From positions 1-64,000 of the forward strand of contig NZ_VIWT01000009.1 of the NCBI RefSeq assembly GCF_007829815.1: DNA of 64,000 bases, in the 5' to 3' direction. Below the pieces are notes generated by a model. It saw only the letters and a list, made by a program, of their open reading frames with translations. It had not been told where the DNA came from and ran no database searches. Positions within the stretch are counted from its first letter, which is position 1, and each line of letters starts with the position of its first letter. Made by a program: the position numbers and the translations under genes. The DNA is from Kitasatospora viridis (GTDB lineage: Bacteria > Actinomycetota > Actinomycetes > Streptomycetales > Streptomycetaceae). Shown here one piece after another: positions 7,504-16,449 of this stretch.

Positions 7504-9168
7504 GTGCGGCGAATAGCGGGCGGCGGTCGGTGGGCGGGAGTGCTGGTGGTCGGGCTGGTCGTCGGCGCGAGCGGGTGCGGACCGGAGCACGGCGGCCCCG
7601 GGCAGGGCGGCCCGGCCGCCGCCGCACCGCTCACCGTCACCGCTGGTGAGTCGGCCGACCGGCCCGAGCTGCGCGCCTTCTACCAGCAGCGGCTCGACTG
7701 GCAGCCGTGCGACGGGCTGCAGTGCGCCACCCTCACCGTGCCGATGGACTACGCGCAGCCGGCGAACGGCAAGACCTTCACCCTGCCGGTGATCAAGCAG
7801 ACCGCCACCGACGCCGGGGCGCGGACCGGCTCGCTGGTGCTCGACCCCGGCGGGCCGGGCGGCTCGGGCGTCGAGCTGATGAAGAACGACGGCGCCGCCT
7901 CGGTCGGCGCGAGCGCCCGGGCCCACTTCGACCTGGTCGGCTTCGACCCGCGCGGGGTGGCCGGCAGCAAGCCGGCGATCAGCTGCGACCCGCCCGGCGG
8001 CGCGGGAGGCGCGGACCAGCGGAACGGGTCGGCCGACGACACCCCGGTGCCGCTGCACCCGACCACCCCCGCCGAGCGGGCCGCCGCGCTGGCGAGCGCC
8101 GACCGCTCCGCCGCCGACTGCCGGGCGGCCAGCGGCGACCTGCTGACGCACGTCGGCACCGTGGACGCCGCCCGCGACCTCGACGTGCTGCGGGCCGCGC
8201 TCGGCGACCCGAAGCTGACCTACCTGGGCTGGTCCTACGGCACCTACCTCGGCTCGGTGTACGCCGAGCAGTTCCCCCAGCGGGTCCGCGCCCTGGTACT
8301 GGACGGAGCCATCGACCCGTCACTCGGCTGGGAGGAGGCGGCCCTGCACGAGGCCAAGGGCTTCCAGCGGGCGGTGGACGACTATGCCGAGCACTGCGCC
8401 GACGTCGTCGGCCGGGACTGCCCCGCCGACACGCCGGACGGGATCCGCAAGCTGATCGCCGACCTCTACGCGAAGGCCGCCCGCGGGCCGCTGCGGATCG
8501 CCGGCTCCGCCGCCGGGCTGGACGCGAACACCCTGCACAGCGCCATCGTGATGTCGATGTACACGCCGGAGAGCCAGTGGCAGCCGCTGTCCGAGGCGCT
8601 GGCCGCCGCGCGGCACGGCGACGCCGGCAAGCTCGCCGCCCTCGCGCAGCCGGCGGCGGACGACGCCTCGCACGACGGCGGGGACGCTTCGAGCACCGCC
8701 CCCACGGGCGACGCCGGGGACCCCAGCGGAGCCCCGTCACCCGGCGCGGCCGCCCCCGACAACTCCGACGCCGCGCTCACGGCCGTCGACTGCCTCGACA
8801 CGCCCCACCCCGCGGACCCGCAGGCCTACTGGGACGCCCTGGACCGCGCCTACCGGCAGGCGGGCGTGTTCGGCGCGAGCAACGTGCTCGCCGACCTCGG
8901 CTGCCGCACCTGGCCCGCCGGCGCGTCCACGCCGCACCGGATCAGCCCGGCCGGCCTGCCCCCGGTGCTGGTGGTCGGCACCACCGGCGACCCGGCGACC
9001 CCGTACGAGGACGCGCAGAGCCTGGCCGGCCAGCTGCCCGGCGGGATGCTGCTCACCTACCGCGGCTCGGGCCACACCGCCTACGGGCGCAGCAACTCCT
9101 GCGTCACGGACGCCGTGGACGCCTACCTGGTCGCCCTCAAGCCGGTGCCGGCCGGCACCACCTGCTGA
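7504..9168 (+). CDS. Secreted alpha/beta-hydrolase, tripeptidyl-aminopeptidase-like lipoprotein
   Basis: 554 residues. The N-terminus RRIAGGGRWAGVLVVGLVVG ends in a lipobox-like GASGC, so the protein is likely a surface lipoprotein. The catalytic triad is visible: Ser244 in GWSYGTY, Asp496 in TTGDPATP and His524 in GSGHTAYG; the oxyanion region is LDPGGPGGSG. The C-terminal TAP-like domain identifies the family, which trims N-terminal peptides from exported proteins. A low-complexity Ser/Ala/Asp/Gly insertion sits before the C-terminal domain. GTG 7504 has GGAGGAG upstream. Divergent from the two-component system, with tandem repeats between. Confidence 0.9.
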   Translation: MRRIAGGGRWAGVLVVGLVVGASGCGPEHGGPGQGGPAAAAPLTVTAGESADRPELRAFYQQRLDWQPCDGLQCATLTVPMDYAQPANGKTFTLPVIKQTATDAGARTGSLVLDPGGPGGSGVELMKNDGAASVGASARAHFDLVGFDPRGVAGSKPAISCDPPGGAGGADQRNGSADDTPVPLHPTTPAERAAALASADRSAADCRAASGDLLTHVGTVDAARDLDVLRAALGDPKLTYLGWSYGTYLGSVYAEQFPQRVRALVLDGAIDPSLGWEEAALHEAKGFQRAVDDYAEHCADVVGRDCPADTPDGIRKLIADLYAKAARGPLRIAGSAAGLDANTLHSAIVMSMYTPESQWQPLSEALAAARHGDAGKLAALAQPAADDASHDGGDASSTAPTGDAGDPSGAPSPGAAAPDNSDAALTAVDCLDTPHPADPQAYWDALDRAYRQAGVFGASNVLADLGCRTWPAGASTPHRISPAGLPPVLVVGTTGDPATPYEDAQSLAGQLPGGMLLTYRGSGHTAYGRSNSCVTDAVDAYLVALKPVPAGTTC

Positions 9169-9192
9169 CGCCGGACCGGAGGAACCCCCACC

Positions 9193-9429
9193 ATGAACCG
9201 ACCCGCCGTTCCCGTCGTGTCCGCCGCCGCGCTCGCCGCCGTGCTGGGCATCTGGACGATGGCCGCCGAGCTCCCGCACCACGGTCCGGCCCCGGCCGGC
9301 GCGGTGTGCGCCAAGGTCGCCGCCCCACTGGGCGTCCAACTCCCGCTGCACCACTGCCACCACCACCGCCACCACGCGCCGGACGGGCGGCCCGGGCACG
9401 GGGCGGCGGCCTCGGGCGGCCACGGCTGA
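9193..9429 (+). CDS. Small secreted or membrane-anchored His-rich protein
   Basis: 78 residues. A signal-anchor-like N-terminus (VPVVSAAALAAVLGIWTMAA) is followed by a short Pro/Ala stretch and HHCHHHRHH, then GHGAAASGGHG. The His/Cys cluster could bind Ni, Zn or Cu. ATG 9193 has GGAGG 10 nt upstream and lies 24 nt after the peptidase, so it is in the same transcript. No family recognised. Confidence 0.7.
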   Translation: MNRPAVPVVSAAALAAVLGIWTMAAELPHHGPAPAGAVCAKVAAPLGVQLPLHHCHHHRHHAPDGRPGHGAAASGGHG

Positions 9430-9541
9430 CGTCCGATCAGTGCCCGTCCGGTCGGCCCCCGCTCGGCCGCCGAACGGCCTCGGCCGACCGGTCCGGGAGC
9501 TCGGTGCGCGGCGAGCAGCGGCAGGTAAATATGCTGATCGC

Positions 9542-10456
9542 ATGGACTATCGGCTCGAACTGCAGCGCGCCCTCGACGCCGCCCGCCCGGTGCTCGGCAC
9601 CGGCCGGGTGGCCGACTACATCCCGGCCCTCGGCGCCGCCGACCCGCACGCGTTCGGGCTGGCCCTGGCCACCGTGGACGGCGAGGTGCACGGGGTGGGG
9701 GACTGGGAGACCCAGTTCTCCATCCAGTCGATCTCCAAGCTCTTCACCCTCGCCCTCGCGCTCGCCAGCGAGGAGGCGCTCGCGCTCTGGCACCGGGTCG
9801 GCCGCGAGCCCTCCGGCACGCCGTTCAACTCGCTGATCCAGCTGGAGGCCGAACAGGGCATCCCGCGCAACCCGTTCATCAACGCGGGCGCCGTGGTGGT
9901 GACGGACCGTCTGCTCAGCCTGACCGGCGACGCGGCCGGCGCGGTGCGCGAGTTCCTGCGCGCCGAGTCGGGCAACCCGCGCCTGGACACCGACCTCGCG
10001 GTGGCCGCCTCCGAGGCCCAGCACGGCCACCGCAACGCGGCCCTGGCCCACTTCATCGCCAGCTACGACAACCTGGAGAACCCGGTCGAGGCGGTGCTCG
10101 GCCACTACTACGCGCACTGCGCGATCGCCGCCTCCTGCCGCGACCTGGCGCTGGCCGGCCTCTTCCTGGCCCGGCACGGCCTGCGCGCCGACGGCAGCCG
10201 GCTGCTCTCGCGCAGCGACGCCAAGCGGATCAACGCCGTGCTGCTCACCTGCGGCACCTACGACGCGGCCGGCGACTTCGCCTACCGGGTCGGTCTGCCC
10301 GGCAAGAGCGGCGTCGGCGGCGGCATCCTGGCCGTCGTGCCGGGCCGCGGCACGCTCTGCGCCTGGGGCCCGGCACTGGACCGCGCGGGCAACTCGGTCG
10401 GCGCGGTCACCGCGCTGGACGCGTTCACCACCAACACCGGATGGTCCGTCTTCTGA
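9542..10456 (+). CDS. glsA: Glutaminase (glutamine to glutamate plus ammonia)
   Basis: 304 residues, the normal length for the bacterial/kidney-type glutaminase with a beta-lactamase-like fold. The catalytic S-x-x-K is Ser63-Ile-Ser-Lys66 in FSIQSISKLF; NPFINAGAVV, ENPVEAVLGHYY, CGTYDAAGDFAYRVG and GKSGVGGGI are the conserved glutaminase blocks. ATG 9542 is chosen because it begins at the family's usual N-terminus and TATGCT (9530-9535) lies 6 nt upstream with no Shine-Dalgarno site, suggesting a leaderless mRNA. Convergent with the LacI-family gene; the two stop codons share a palindrome. Confidence 0.93.
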   Translation: MDYRLELQRALDAARPVLGTGRVADYIPALGAADPHAFGLALATVDGEVHGVGDWETQFSIQSISKLFTLALALASEEALALWHRVGREPSGTPFNSLIQLEAEQGIPRNPFINAGAVVVTDRLLSLTGDAAGAVREFLRAESGNPRLDTDLAVAASEAQHGHRNAALAHFIASYDNLENPVEAVLGHYYAHCAIAASCRDLALAGLFLARHGLRADGSRLLSRSDAKRINAVLLTCGTYDAAGDFAYRVGLPGKSGVGGGILAVVPGRGTLCAWGPALDRAGNSVGAVTALDAFTTNTGWSVF

Positions 10457-10466
10457 CGGTCCGTCA
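10454..10466. repeat. TGACG-N3-CGTCA palindrome, copy 2, spanning two stop codons
   Basis: TGACGGTCCGTCA. Its left TGA is the glutaminase stop and its right TCA is the complement of the LacI-family stop. It could act as a minimal bidirectional terminator or protein site. Confidence 0.6.
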
Positions 10467-11501
10467 ATCGGTGGGCGGCAGTTCCCCGGAGCCGCGCGCG
10501 ATCAGCCGGGTGGCGATCTCGAAGCGCTGCGGCTCGGCGCCCCCGCCCGCCATCCGGCGGAACAGCAGCTCGGCCGCCAGCCGGCCCATCGCGGCCGGGT
10601 CCTGGGCGACCACGGTGACCGGGAGGGGCAGCAGGTCGGCCAGCTCGAAGTCGTCGAAGCCGACCAGCGCGGGCCGCGCCGGGCGGGCGGCCAGCTCGCG
10701 CAGCACCGCGACCGTGGTGCGCCCGTTGCCGCACAGCAGCGCCGTCACCGGCGCCGGCGCGGCCAGCATCCGGTCGAGCGCGCGGCCGAGGGCGAGCGGA
10801 TCGGGCGTGGCCATCGCCACCCAGCGCTCGTCGACCGCGCAGCCGGCGGCCGTCATCGCCCGGCGGTAGCCGGCCAGGCGCTCGGTGGCGGTGTAGATGT
10901 CGGGCGCGTCGCCGAGGAAGCCGATCCGGCGGTGGCCCTGGCGCAGCAGGTGGTCGACCCCGGTGGCCGCGCCGCCGCGGTTGTCGGCCAGCACGGTGTC
11001 CACGGCCAGGCCCGGGGCCGGGCGGTCGGCGCAGACGACGGCCGTGCCCGCCGCGAGCTCGTCGTCCAGGTAGGAGTGGTCGGCCGCGGTCGGCACGATG
11101 ATCAGGCCGTCGACCCGGCGGGCGCAGAAGTCCAGCGCCAGCGCCCGCTCCCGCACCGGGTCCTCCGCGGACGAGCCGGTCAGCAGCAGCGAGCCGTGCG
11201 CCCGGGCGACCTCCTCCACCGCGCGGCTGAGCTGGGAGTAGAACGGGTCGGCCAGGTCCTCCAGGACCAGGCCGACGCAGCGGGTGCGGCTGCCCTGCCG
11301 CAGCAGCCGGGCGCCGTCGTTGCGCCGGAAGCGCAGGTGCTCGATGGCCGCGTGCACCTTGCGGGCGGTCTCCTCGCTCACCCCCGGCTCGCCGTTCACC
11401 ACGCGCGAGACCGTCTTCAGGCCCACCCCCGCGAGCGCCGCGACGTCCTTCATGGTCGCCCGTGCGGCGCCGGTCGCCGGTGTCCCCGCTGCACCTGACA
11501 T
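10464..11501 (-). CDS. LacI-family transcriptional regulator
   Basis: 345 residues. The N-terminal HTH is MKDVAALAGVGLKTVSRVVNGEPGVS, preceded by a 16-residue extension; the hinge helix is followed by a periplasmic-binding-like core (VGLVLEDLADPFYSQL, GLIIVPTAADHSYL, ADNRGGAATGVDHLL, HRRIGFLGDAP, LVGFDDFELADLL). Such proteins repress carbohydrate-use operons, but no sugar transporter lies nearby, so the ligand is unknown. ATG 11501 has GCGAGGG upstream. Neighbouring LysR gene points the same way. Confidence 0.9.
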   Translation of the reverse strand: MSGAAGTPATGAARATMKDVAALAGVGLKTVSRVVNGEPGVSEETARKVHAAIEHLRFRRNDGARLLRQGSRTRCVGLVLEDLADPFYSQLSRAVEEVARAHGSLLLTGSSAEDPVRERALALDFCARRVDGLIIVPTAADHSYLDDELAAGTAVVCADRPAPGLAVDTVLADNRGGAATGVDHLLRQGHRRIGFLGDAPDIYTATERLAGYRRAMTAAGCAVDERWVAMATPDPLALGRALDRMLAAPAPVTALLCGNGRTTVAVLRELAARPARPALVGFDDFELADLLPLPVTVVAQDPAAMGRLAAELLFRRMAGGGAEPQRFEIATRLIARGSGELPPTD

Positions 11502-11581
11502 GACCCTCGCCACCCCTTCCGGACCCGTTGCTGCCCTCAGGATGTCAGGTCGCTCCTCGTGGCCCCGGCCCGCGCCGGTGG

Positions 11582-12499
11582 TCACCAGGTCCTGGCGGCG
11601 GCGACCATCCGCTCGCGCACCAGCGCGACGTGCGGGTTGGGGGAGCCGCCGGGGCGCTGGACCAGGTAGGCGGTGTTGATCGGCGGATCGGCCGGCTGGT
11701 GCAGCAACCGCAGCGCACCGGAGGCGAGTTCGCCGCGGCACAGGTAGCTGGGCAGCACCGTCCAGCCGGCCCCGGCGGTGACGGCTGCCAGCACGCCGCG
11801 CAGGTCGGGCACGGTGAGGGCGGCGCGGGCGGTGAGGCGCCGGTCGAAGACGTGGCGCCAGTAGCGGCGGGCGATCGGCAGGTCCTCGGCGTAACTGACC
11901 AGCGGGAGCGCCTCCAAGGCGGTCGGCAGGTCGGTCAGCGGGGTGGCCGGACCGAGCCGGTCGGCCCACAGCGGCGCGGCGACCAGCACGAACTCCTCGT
12001 CGGCGAAGGCCTCGGCGTGCAGGGAGCGCCCGCGCGGGCGCCCGGTGGCGACCACCAGGTCGTGCCGGCCGGCCCGCAGCTCCTCCAGCAGCGGGTCGGT
12101 CAGCCCCGTGACCACCCGCAGCCGCACCCCCTGTTCGGCGAGCGGTGCCAGTTCGCGCAGCAGCACCGTGCAGAGGAACTCCGCCGGACCGGCCAGGTGC
12201 ACCGGCTCGGGCGCGCGCTCGGGCCCGGCCAGCTCGGCGAGCCGATCCAACGGGTCGGCGAGCCGGGCGGCGAGTTCCTCGGCGTGCGGCAGCGGGGCGG
12301 CGCCCCGGGCCTGCCGCTCGAACAGGTCCCGGCCGAGCCGCTGCTCCAGGGCCCGGACCTGGGCGGTGACGGTCGGCTGGGAGAGGCCGAGGCGCCGGGC
12401 GGCGGCCGTGAAGGAGCCGGTCCGGTAGACCGCCAGGAAGGTGCGCAGCTGGTTGAGGTCCAGCTGCCCGCCGCTGCCATGGGAATCCCTATCACTCAC
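11582..12499 (-). CDS. LysR-family transcriptional regulator
   Basis: 305 residues. HTH: LNQLRTFLAVYRTGSFTAAA then LGLSQPTVTAQVRALEQRLG. The effector-binding half follows the usual two-lobed layout. GTG 12499 is the likely start. It is divergent from the DJ-1/TetR/reductase/aldehyde-dehydrogenase operon, with a long palindrome at 12551-12574 between them, so it probably activates that operon in response to an electrophile or aldehyde. Confidence 0.9.
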   Translation of the reverse strand: MSDRDSHGSGGQLDLNQLRTFLAVYRTGSFTAAARRLGLSQPTVTAQVRALEQRLGRDLFERQARGAAPLPHAEELAARLADPLDRLAELAGPERAPEPVHLAGPAEFLCTVLLRELAPLAEQGVRLRVVTGLTDPLLEELRAGRHDLVVATGRPRGRSLHAEAFADEEFVLVAAPLWADRLGPATPLTDLPTALEALPLVSYAEDLPIARRYWRHVFDRRLTARAALTVPDLRGVLAAVTAGAGWTVLPSYLCRGELASGALRLLHQPADPPINTAYLVQRPGGSPNPHVALVRERMVAAARTW

Positions 12500-12550
12500 C
12501 TGTCGAGGGTATTCCCCTGATCACGAGGCGATCCATCCGGGTTCCGATGG

Positions 12551-12574
12551 CACCCATAGGCTTTCCTATTGGTG
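12551..12574. promoter_or_regulatory. Putative LysR operator between divergent genes
   Basis: Arms CACCCATAGG (12551-12560) and CCTATTGGTG (12565-12574) pair at 9 of 10 positions around CTTT. Location between lysR and the DJ-1 operon is typical of a LysR site. Confidence 0.6.
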
Positions 12575-12684
12575 CGAAAAGCTTGAGAAGGTCTACCTTC
12601 GAGTCCGTGAACATTACTGACGTTCCGAGTGCACTTCGTCAGCGCGTGCACCGCGTCAGTCGGCCCGAGGACGGATACCGCACC

Positions 12685-13383
12685 ATGTCCAAGAAGATCC
12701 TTTTCGTGATGACCGGCGTCGACCACTGGACGCTCGCCGACGGCACCAAGCACCCCACCGGCTTCTGGGCCGAGGAGGCCGTCGCGCCCCACCATGCCTT
12801 CACCGCCGCCGGCCACACCGTCACCGTGGCCACCCCGGGCGCCGTCGTGCCGACCGTGGACGCGGGCAGCCTCGCCCCCCAGGTCAACGGCGGCGAGGAG
12901 GGCGCGCGGCGGATCGCCGACGGGCTGGCCGCGATGACCGAGCTCGCCGCCCCCGTCGAGCTCGCCGAGGTCGACCTGGCCGACTACGACGCCGTCTTCT
13001 ACCCCGGCGGCCACGGCCCCATGGAGGACCTCGCCGTCAACGCCGACTCCGGCCGCCTGCTCACCCTCGCCCTCAAGTCCGGCAAGCCGCTCGGCGTGGT
13101 CTGCCACGCCCCGGCGGCGCTGCTCGCCGCCGTCGAGGAGGACGGCAGCAACTCCTTCGCGGGCTACCGGGTCGCCGCCTTCAGCGACGCCGAGGAGACC
13201 CAGGCCGGCTTCGCCGACCGGGCGAAGTGGCTGCTGGAGACCCGCCTGCGGGAGGCCGGCGTCGACGTCCGGGTCGGCGAGCCGTGGGCGCCGAACGTGG
13301 TGACCGACCGCAACCTGATCACCGGTCAGAACCCCGCCTCCTCCGCCCCGCTCGCCGCCGAACTGCTGACGAAGCTGGTCTGA
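12685..13383 (+). CDS. DJ-1/PfpI-family protein (class I glutamine-amidotransferase-like)
   Basis: 232 residues. The nucleophile elbow is Cys140 in GVVCHAPAALL, preceded by YPGGHGPMEDLA; both are hallmarks of the DJ-1/PfpI/Hsp31 family. Members act as glyoxalase III-type enzymes, deglycases or chaperones toward reactive carbonyls. ATG 12685 begins MSKKILFVMTG, the first strand of the fold; the frame is open further upstream but is interrupted by the operator region. First gene of a four-gene operon. Confidence 0.87.
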   Translation: MSKKILFVMTGVDHWTLADGTKHPTGFWAEEAVAPHHAFTAAGHTVTVATPGAVVPTVDAGSLAPQVNGGEEGARRIADGLAAMTELAAPVELAEVDLADYDAVFYPGGHGPMEDLAVNADSGRLLTLALKSGKPLGVVCHAPAALLAAVEEDGSNSFAGYRVAAFSDAEETQAGFADRAKWLLETRLREAGVDVRVGEPWAPNVVTDRNLITGQNPASSAPLAAELLTKLV

Positions 13384-13384
13384 C

Positions 13385-13924
13385 GTGCCCGCCGCCGATC
13401 GCACCGACCAGGTGCTGGACGCCGCCTACACCTGCCTGACCAGGTACGGGGTGCGCCGCACCACGATGGACGACGTGGCCGCCGAGATGGGCCTCTCGCG
13501 ATCGGCGGTCTACCAGTACGTCCGCAACAAGGACGACGCGTTCCGCCTGCTCGCCGGGCGCCTGCACCAGCAGGCCCTCGACCGGGCCCGGGCGGCCGCC
13601 GAGGCCGACGCCCCGGTCGCCGACCGGATCCGCGAGGTGCTGCGGGCCAAGCTCGACCTGGTCCTCCAGCTGCGCGGCGACTCCCCGCACACCGCCGAGC
13701 TGCTGGACGCCAAGGCCCGGCTGTTCGGCGACATCTGCACCGCCTACACCACCGAACTGCTCGCGCTGCTCACCGCGTTGCTGCGCGAGGCGGGCGCCGC
13801 CGACCCCGAGGAGGCGGCCGTCATCTGCGCCGCCCTGGTCGTCGGCCTGGAAGCCGCGGGCGAGCCGGAACGGCTCTTCGACCGCGCCGCCGACGCCCTG
13901 CACACCGGGCTCACCACCCCCTGA
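13385..13924 (+). CDS. TetR-family transcriptional regulator
   Basis: 179 residues. HTH: QVLDAAYTCLTRYGVRRTTM and DVAAEMGLSRSAVYQYVRNK, followed by an all-helical ligand-binding domain. GTG 13385 starts one base after the DJ-1 stop, so it is translationally coupled. Its position inside the operon suggests feedback control of the same genes; the effector is probably a substrate of the reductase or dehydrogenase. Confidence 0.88.
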   Translation: MPAADRTDQVLDAAYTCLTRYGVRRTTMDDVAAEMGLSRSAVYQYVRNKDDAFRLLAGRLHQQALDRARAAAEADAPVADRIREVLRAKLDLVLQLRGDSPHTAELLDAKARLFGDICTAYTTELLALLTALLREAGAADPEEAAVICAALVVGLEAAGEPERLFDRAADALHTGLTTP

Positions 13925-13952
13925 GCCCCCGATCGATTCCCGAGGAACCACC

Positions 13953-14966
13953 GTGTCGTACACCAGCCGCGAATGGCAGCTCTCCGCCCGCCCGGTCGGC
14001 GAGCCCACGCCCGCCGACTTCACCTTCACCACCGCGACCGTGCCCGACCCGGGCCCCGGCGAGCTGGTGGTCCGCAACACCTGGCTCTCCGTCGACCCCT
14101 ACATGCGCGGCCGGATGAACGAGGGCCCCTCCTACATCCCGCAGTTCGAGCTCGGCGAGCCGATGAGCGGCAGCGCCGTCGGCGTGGTCGTGGCCTCCGG
14201 CGCCGAGGGCGTGCCGGTCGGCAGCACGGTCGCGCACTTCGCCGGCTGGCGCGAGTACGCGCTGCTGGACGCCGCCGCGGTGCAGCTGCTCGACACCGCG
14301 CTCGCCCCCGCCCAGGCCTACCTCGGCGTGTTCGGCACCACCGGCCTGACCGCCTGGGCGGGCGTCAAGGAGATCGCCCCGGTCCGCGAGGGCGACGTGG
14401 TCTTCGTCTCCGGCGCGGCCGGCGCCGTCGGCTCGATCACCGGTCAGCTGGCGAAGAAGCTCGGCGCCGCCAAGGTGATCGGCTCGGCCGGCGGCCCGGT
14501 CAAGGCCCGCCGCCTGGTCGAGGACTACGGCTTCGACGCGGCGATCGACTACCGCGAGGGCGAGTTGGCCGCCCAGCTGGCGAAGGCCGCCCCGACCGGC
14601 ATCGACGTCTACATCGACAATGTCGGCGGCGACCACCTGGAGGCCGCGATCGGCGCGATGAACCTCAATGGCCGGATCGCGCTGATCGGCGCGATCTCCG
14701 TCTACAACGCCACCGAGCTGCCGGCCGGCCCGCGCAACCTGCCGCTCGCCATCGGCAAGCGGATCACCCTGCGCGGCATGAACGTCAGCGACCACTTCGA
14801 CCTGGTCCCCGAGTACGTCGGGCAGGCGGCCGGCTGGCTGCGCGACGGCTCGCTGCGCGCCGACGAGACCGTGGCCGACGGCATCGAGAACACCCTCGAC
14901 GCCTTCCTCTCGATGATGCGCGGCGGCAACACCGGCAAGATGCTGGTCCGCCTGGACCAGGACTGA
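13953..14966 (+). CDS. Zinc-independent MDR NADP-dependent oxidoreductase (enone reductase type)
   Basis: 337 residues. WLSVDPYMRGRM near the N-terminus and SGAAGAVGSITGQLAKKLGA in the Rossmann domain mark the leukotriene-B4 12-hydroxydehydrogenase/prostaglandin-reductase group, which reduces alpha,beta-unsaturated carbonyls with NADPH. Structural and catalytic zinc ligands are absent, as expected. YIDNVGGDHLEAAI is the conserved post-Rossmann motif. GTG 13953 has GAGGAA upstream. In operon with TetR and aldehyde dehydrogenase. Confidence 0.9.
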   Translation: MSYTSREWQLSARPVGEPTPADFTFTTATVPDPGPGELVVRNTWLSVDPYMRGRMNEGPSYIPQFELGEPMSGSAVGVVVASGAEGVPVGSTVAHFAGWREYALLDAAAVQLLDTALAPAQAYLGVFGTTGLTAWAGVKEIAPVREGDVVFVSGAAGAVGSITGQLAKKLGAAKVIGSAGGPVKARRLVEDYGFDAAIDYREGELAAQLAKAAPTGIDVYIDNVGGDHLEAAIGAMNLNGRIALIGAISVYNATELPAGPRNLPLAIGKRITLRGMNVSDHFDLVPEYVGQAAGWLRDGSLRADETVADGIENTLDAFLSMMRGGNTGKMLVRLDQD

Positions 14967-14981
14967 GAGCGAGCGATCCCC

Positions 14982-16340
14982 ATGAGCACCTCCACCACCC
15001 AGGACGTCACCCCCTTCACCGCCGAGGACGCCGCCGAGCTGGTCGCCCGGCTGCGCGCGGTCCACCGCACCGGCCGCACCCGCCCGCTGGCCTGGCGCAC
15101 CGAGCAGCTGACCCGGCTGCGCGCCCTGCTGACCGAGAACCGCGAGGCGATCGCGGACGCCGTGCACGCCGACCTCGGCAAGCCGCGCGCCGAGTCCGAC
15201 GCCGCCGAAGTCGCCCTCCCCGTCCGGGAGATCGACCACACGCTGGCCCACCTGGAGCAGTGGCTGGCCCCGCAGGCGCTGCCCGCCGAGGAGCTGGCCG
15301 GCCTGCCGGCCGGGTCCACCGCCGGCACCCAGTACGACCCGCTCGGCACCGTGCTGGTGATCGCCCCCTGGAACTACCCGGCCCAGCTGCTGCTGGCCCC
15401 GCTCGCCGGGGCGCTCGCGGCCGGCAACACCGTGGTCGCCAAGCCCAGCGAACTGGCGCCCGCCACCTCGGCCCTGATGGCCCGGCTGATCCCGCGCTAC
15501 CTGGACACCGAGGCCGTGGCCGTGGTCGAGGGCGGCGTCGCCGAGACCACCGCACTGCTGGCCCAGCGCTTCGACCACATCCTCTACACCGGCAACGGCA
15601 CCGTCGGCCGGATCGTGATGCGCGCCGCCGCCGAGCACCTCACCCCGGTCACCCTCGAACTCGGCGGCAAGTCACCGGTGTTCGTCGACCGCGGGGCGGA
15701 CCTGGAGACCGTCGCCGGGCGGCTGGCCGACGCCAAGTTCCGCAACGCCGGGCAGACCTGCGTCGCCCCCGACTACGTGCTCACCGACCCGGACACCGCG
15801 CCCGCGCTCGCCGAGGCGCTGGGACGGGCGATCGAGCGGCTCTTCGGCGCCGACCCGCAGCGCTCGCCGGCGTACGGACGGATCGTCAACCAGCGCCACT
15901 TCGACCGGATCGCCGCCCTGCTCGACTCGGGCCGCACCGCCCACGGCGGCCGCACCGACCGGGCGGACCGCTACATCGAGCCGACCGTGCTGCTCGACGT
16001 GCGCCCTGACGAGCCGGTGATGGGGGAGGAGATCTTCGGCCCGGTGCTGCCGATCGTCACCGTCGCCGACCTCGGCGAGGCGATCGACTTCATCAACGAC
16101 CGCGACAAGCCGCTGGCCCTCTACGCGTTCACCGAGGACGAGGCGACCCGGCGCCGGCTGGCGGCCGAGACCTCCAGCGGCGGCCTCGGCTTCGGCCTGC
16201 CGATGGCCCACCTGCGGGTGCCGGCGCTGCCGTTCGGCGGCGTCGGGGAGAGCGGCCTGGGCAGCTACCACGGTCCGTACTCGATCGCCACGTTCAGCCA
16301 CCGCAAGGCCCGGCTCGACGTGCCGCTGGCCCCGCGCTGA
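14982..16340 (+). CDS. NAD(P)-dependent aldehyde dehydrogenase (class 3-like)
   Basis: 452 residues, short like class 3/coniferyl-aldehyde types. Catalytic Cys260 lies in GQTCVAPDYV, the general base in ELGGKSPVF and the cofactor loop in YTGNGTVG; APWNYPAQL is the conserved N-terminal motif. GEEIFGPVLP and PFGGVGESGLG close the domain. It oxidises aldehydes to acids, completing the apparent carbonyl-detoxification set of this operon. ATG 14982, 15 nt after the reductase. Confidence 0.92.
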   Translation: MSTSTTQDVTPFTAEDAAELVARLRAVHRTGRTRPLAWRTEQLTRLRALLTENREAIADAVHADLGKPRAESDAAEVALPVREIDHTLAHLEQWLAPQALPAEELAGLPAGSTAGTQYDPLGTVLVIAPWNYPAQLLLAPLAGALAAGNTVVAKPSELAPATSALMARLIPRYLDTEAVAVVEGGVAETTALLAQRFDHILYTGNGTVGRIVMRAAAEHLTPVTLELGGKSPVFVDRGADLETVAGRLADAKFRNAGQTCVAPDYVLTDPDTAPALAEALGRAIERLFGADPQRSPAYGRIVNQRHFDRIAALLDSGRTAHGGRTDRADRYIEPTVLLDVRPDEPVMGEEIFGPVLPIVTVADLGEAIDFINDRDKPLALYAFTEDEATRRRLAAETSSGGLGFGLPMAHLRVPALPFGGVGESGLGSYHGPYSIATFSHRKARLDVPLAPR

Positions 16341-16403
16341 TCCGACGGGCCGTCAGGCCCGTGGACAACCCCGCCACGGGAGCTCCATACTCGTCGAACC
16401 AGT

Positions 16404-16421
16404 TGTGCAACCAGTTGCACA
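16404..16421. promoter_or_regulatory. Putative operator of the SnoaL-like gene
   Basis: TGTGCAACCAGTTGCACA: perfect 8-bp arms around CA. AACCAGTTG also repeats directly just upstream. It lies about 30 bp before the start at 16450 and downstream of a possible -10 (CATACT), a repressor position. Confidence 0.55.
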
Positions 16422-16449
16422 TTCATGGCAGACGAGAGTGGAGCTCCCC

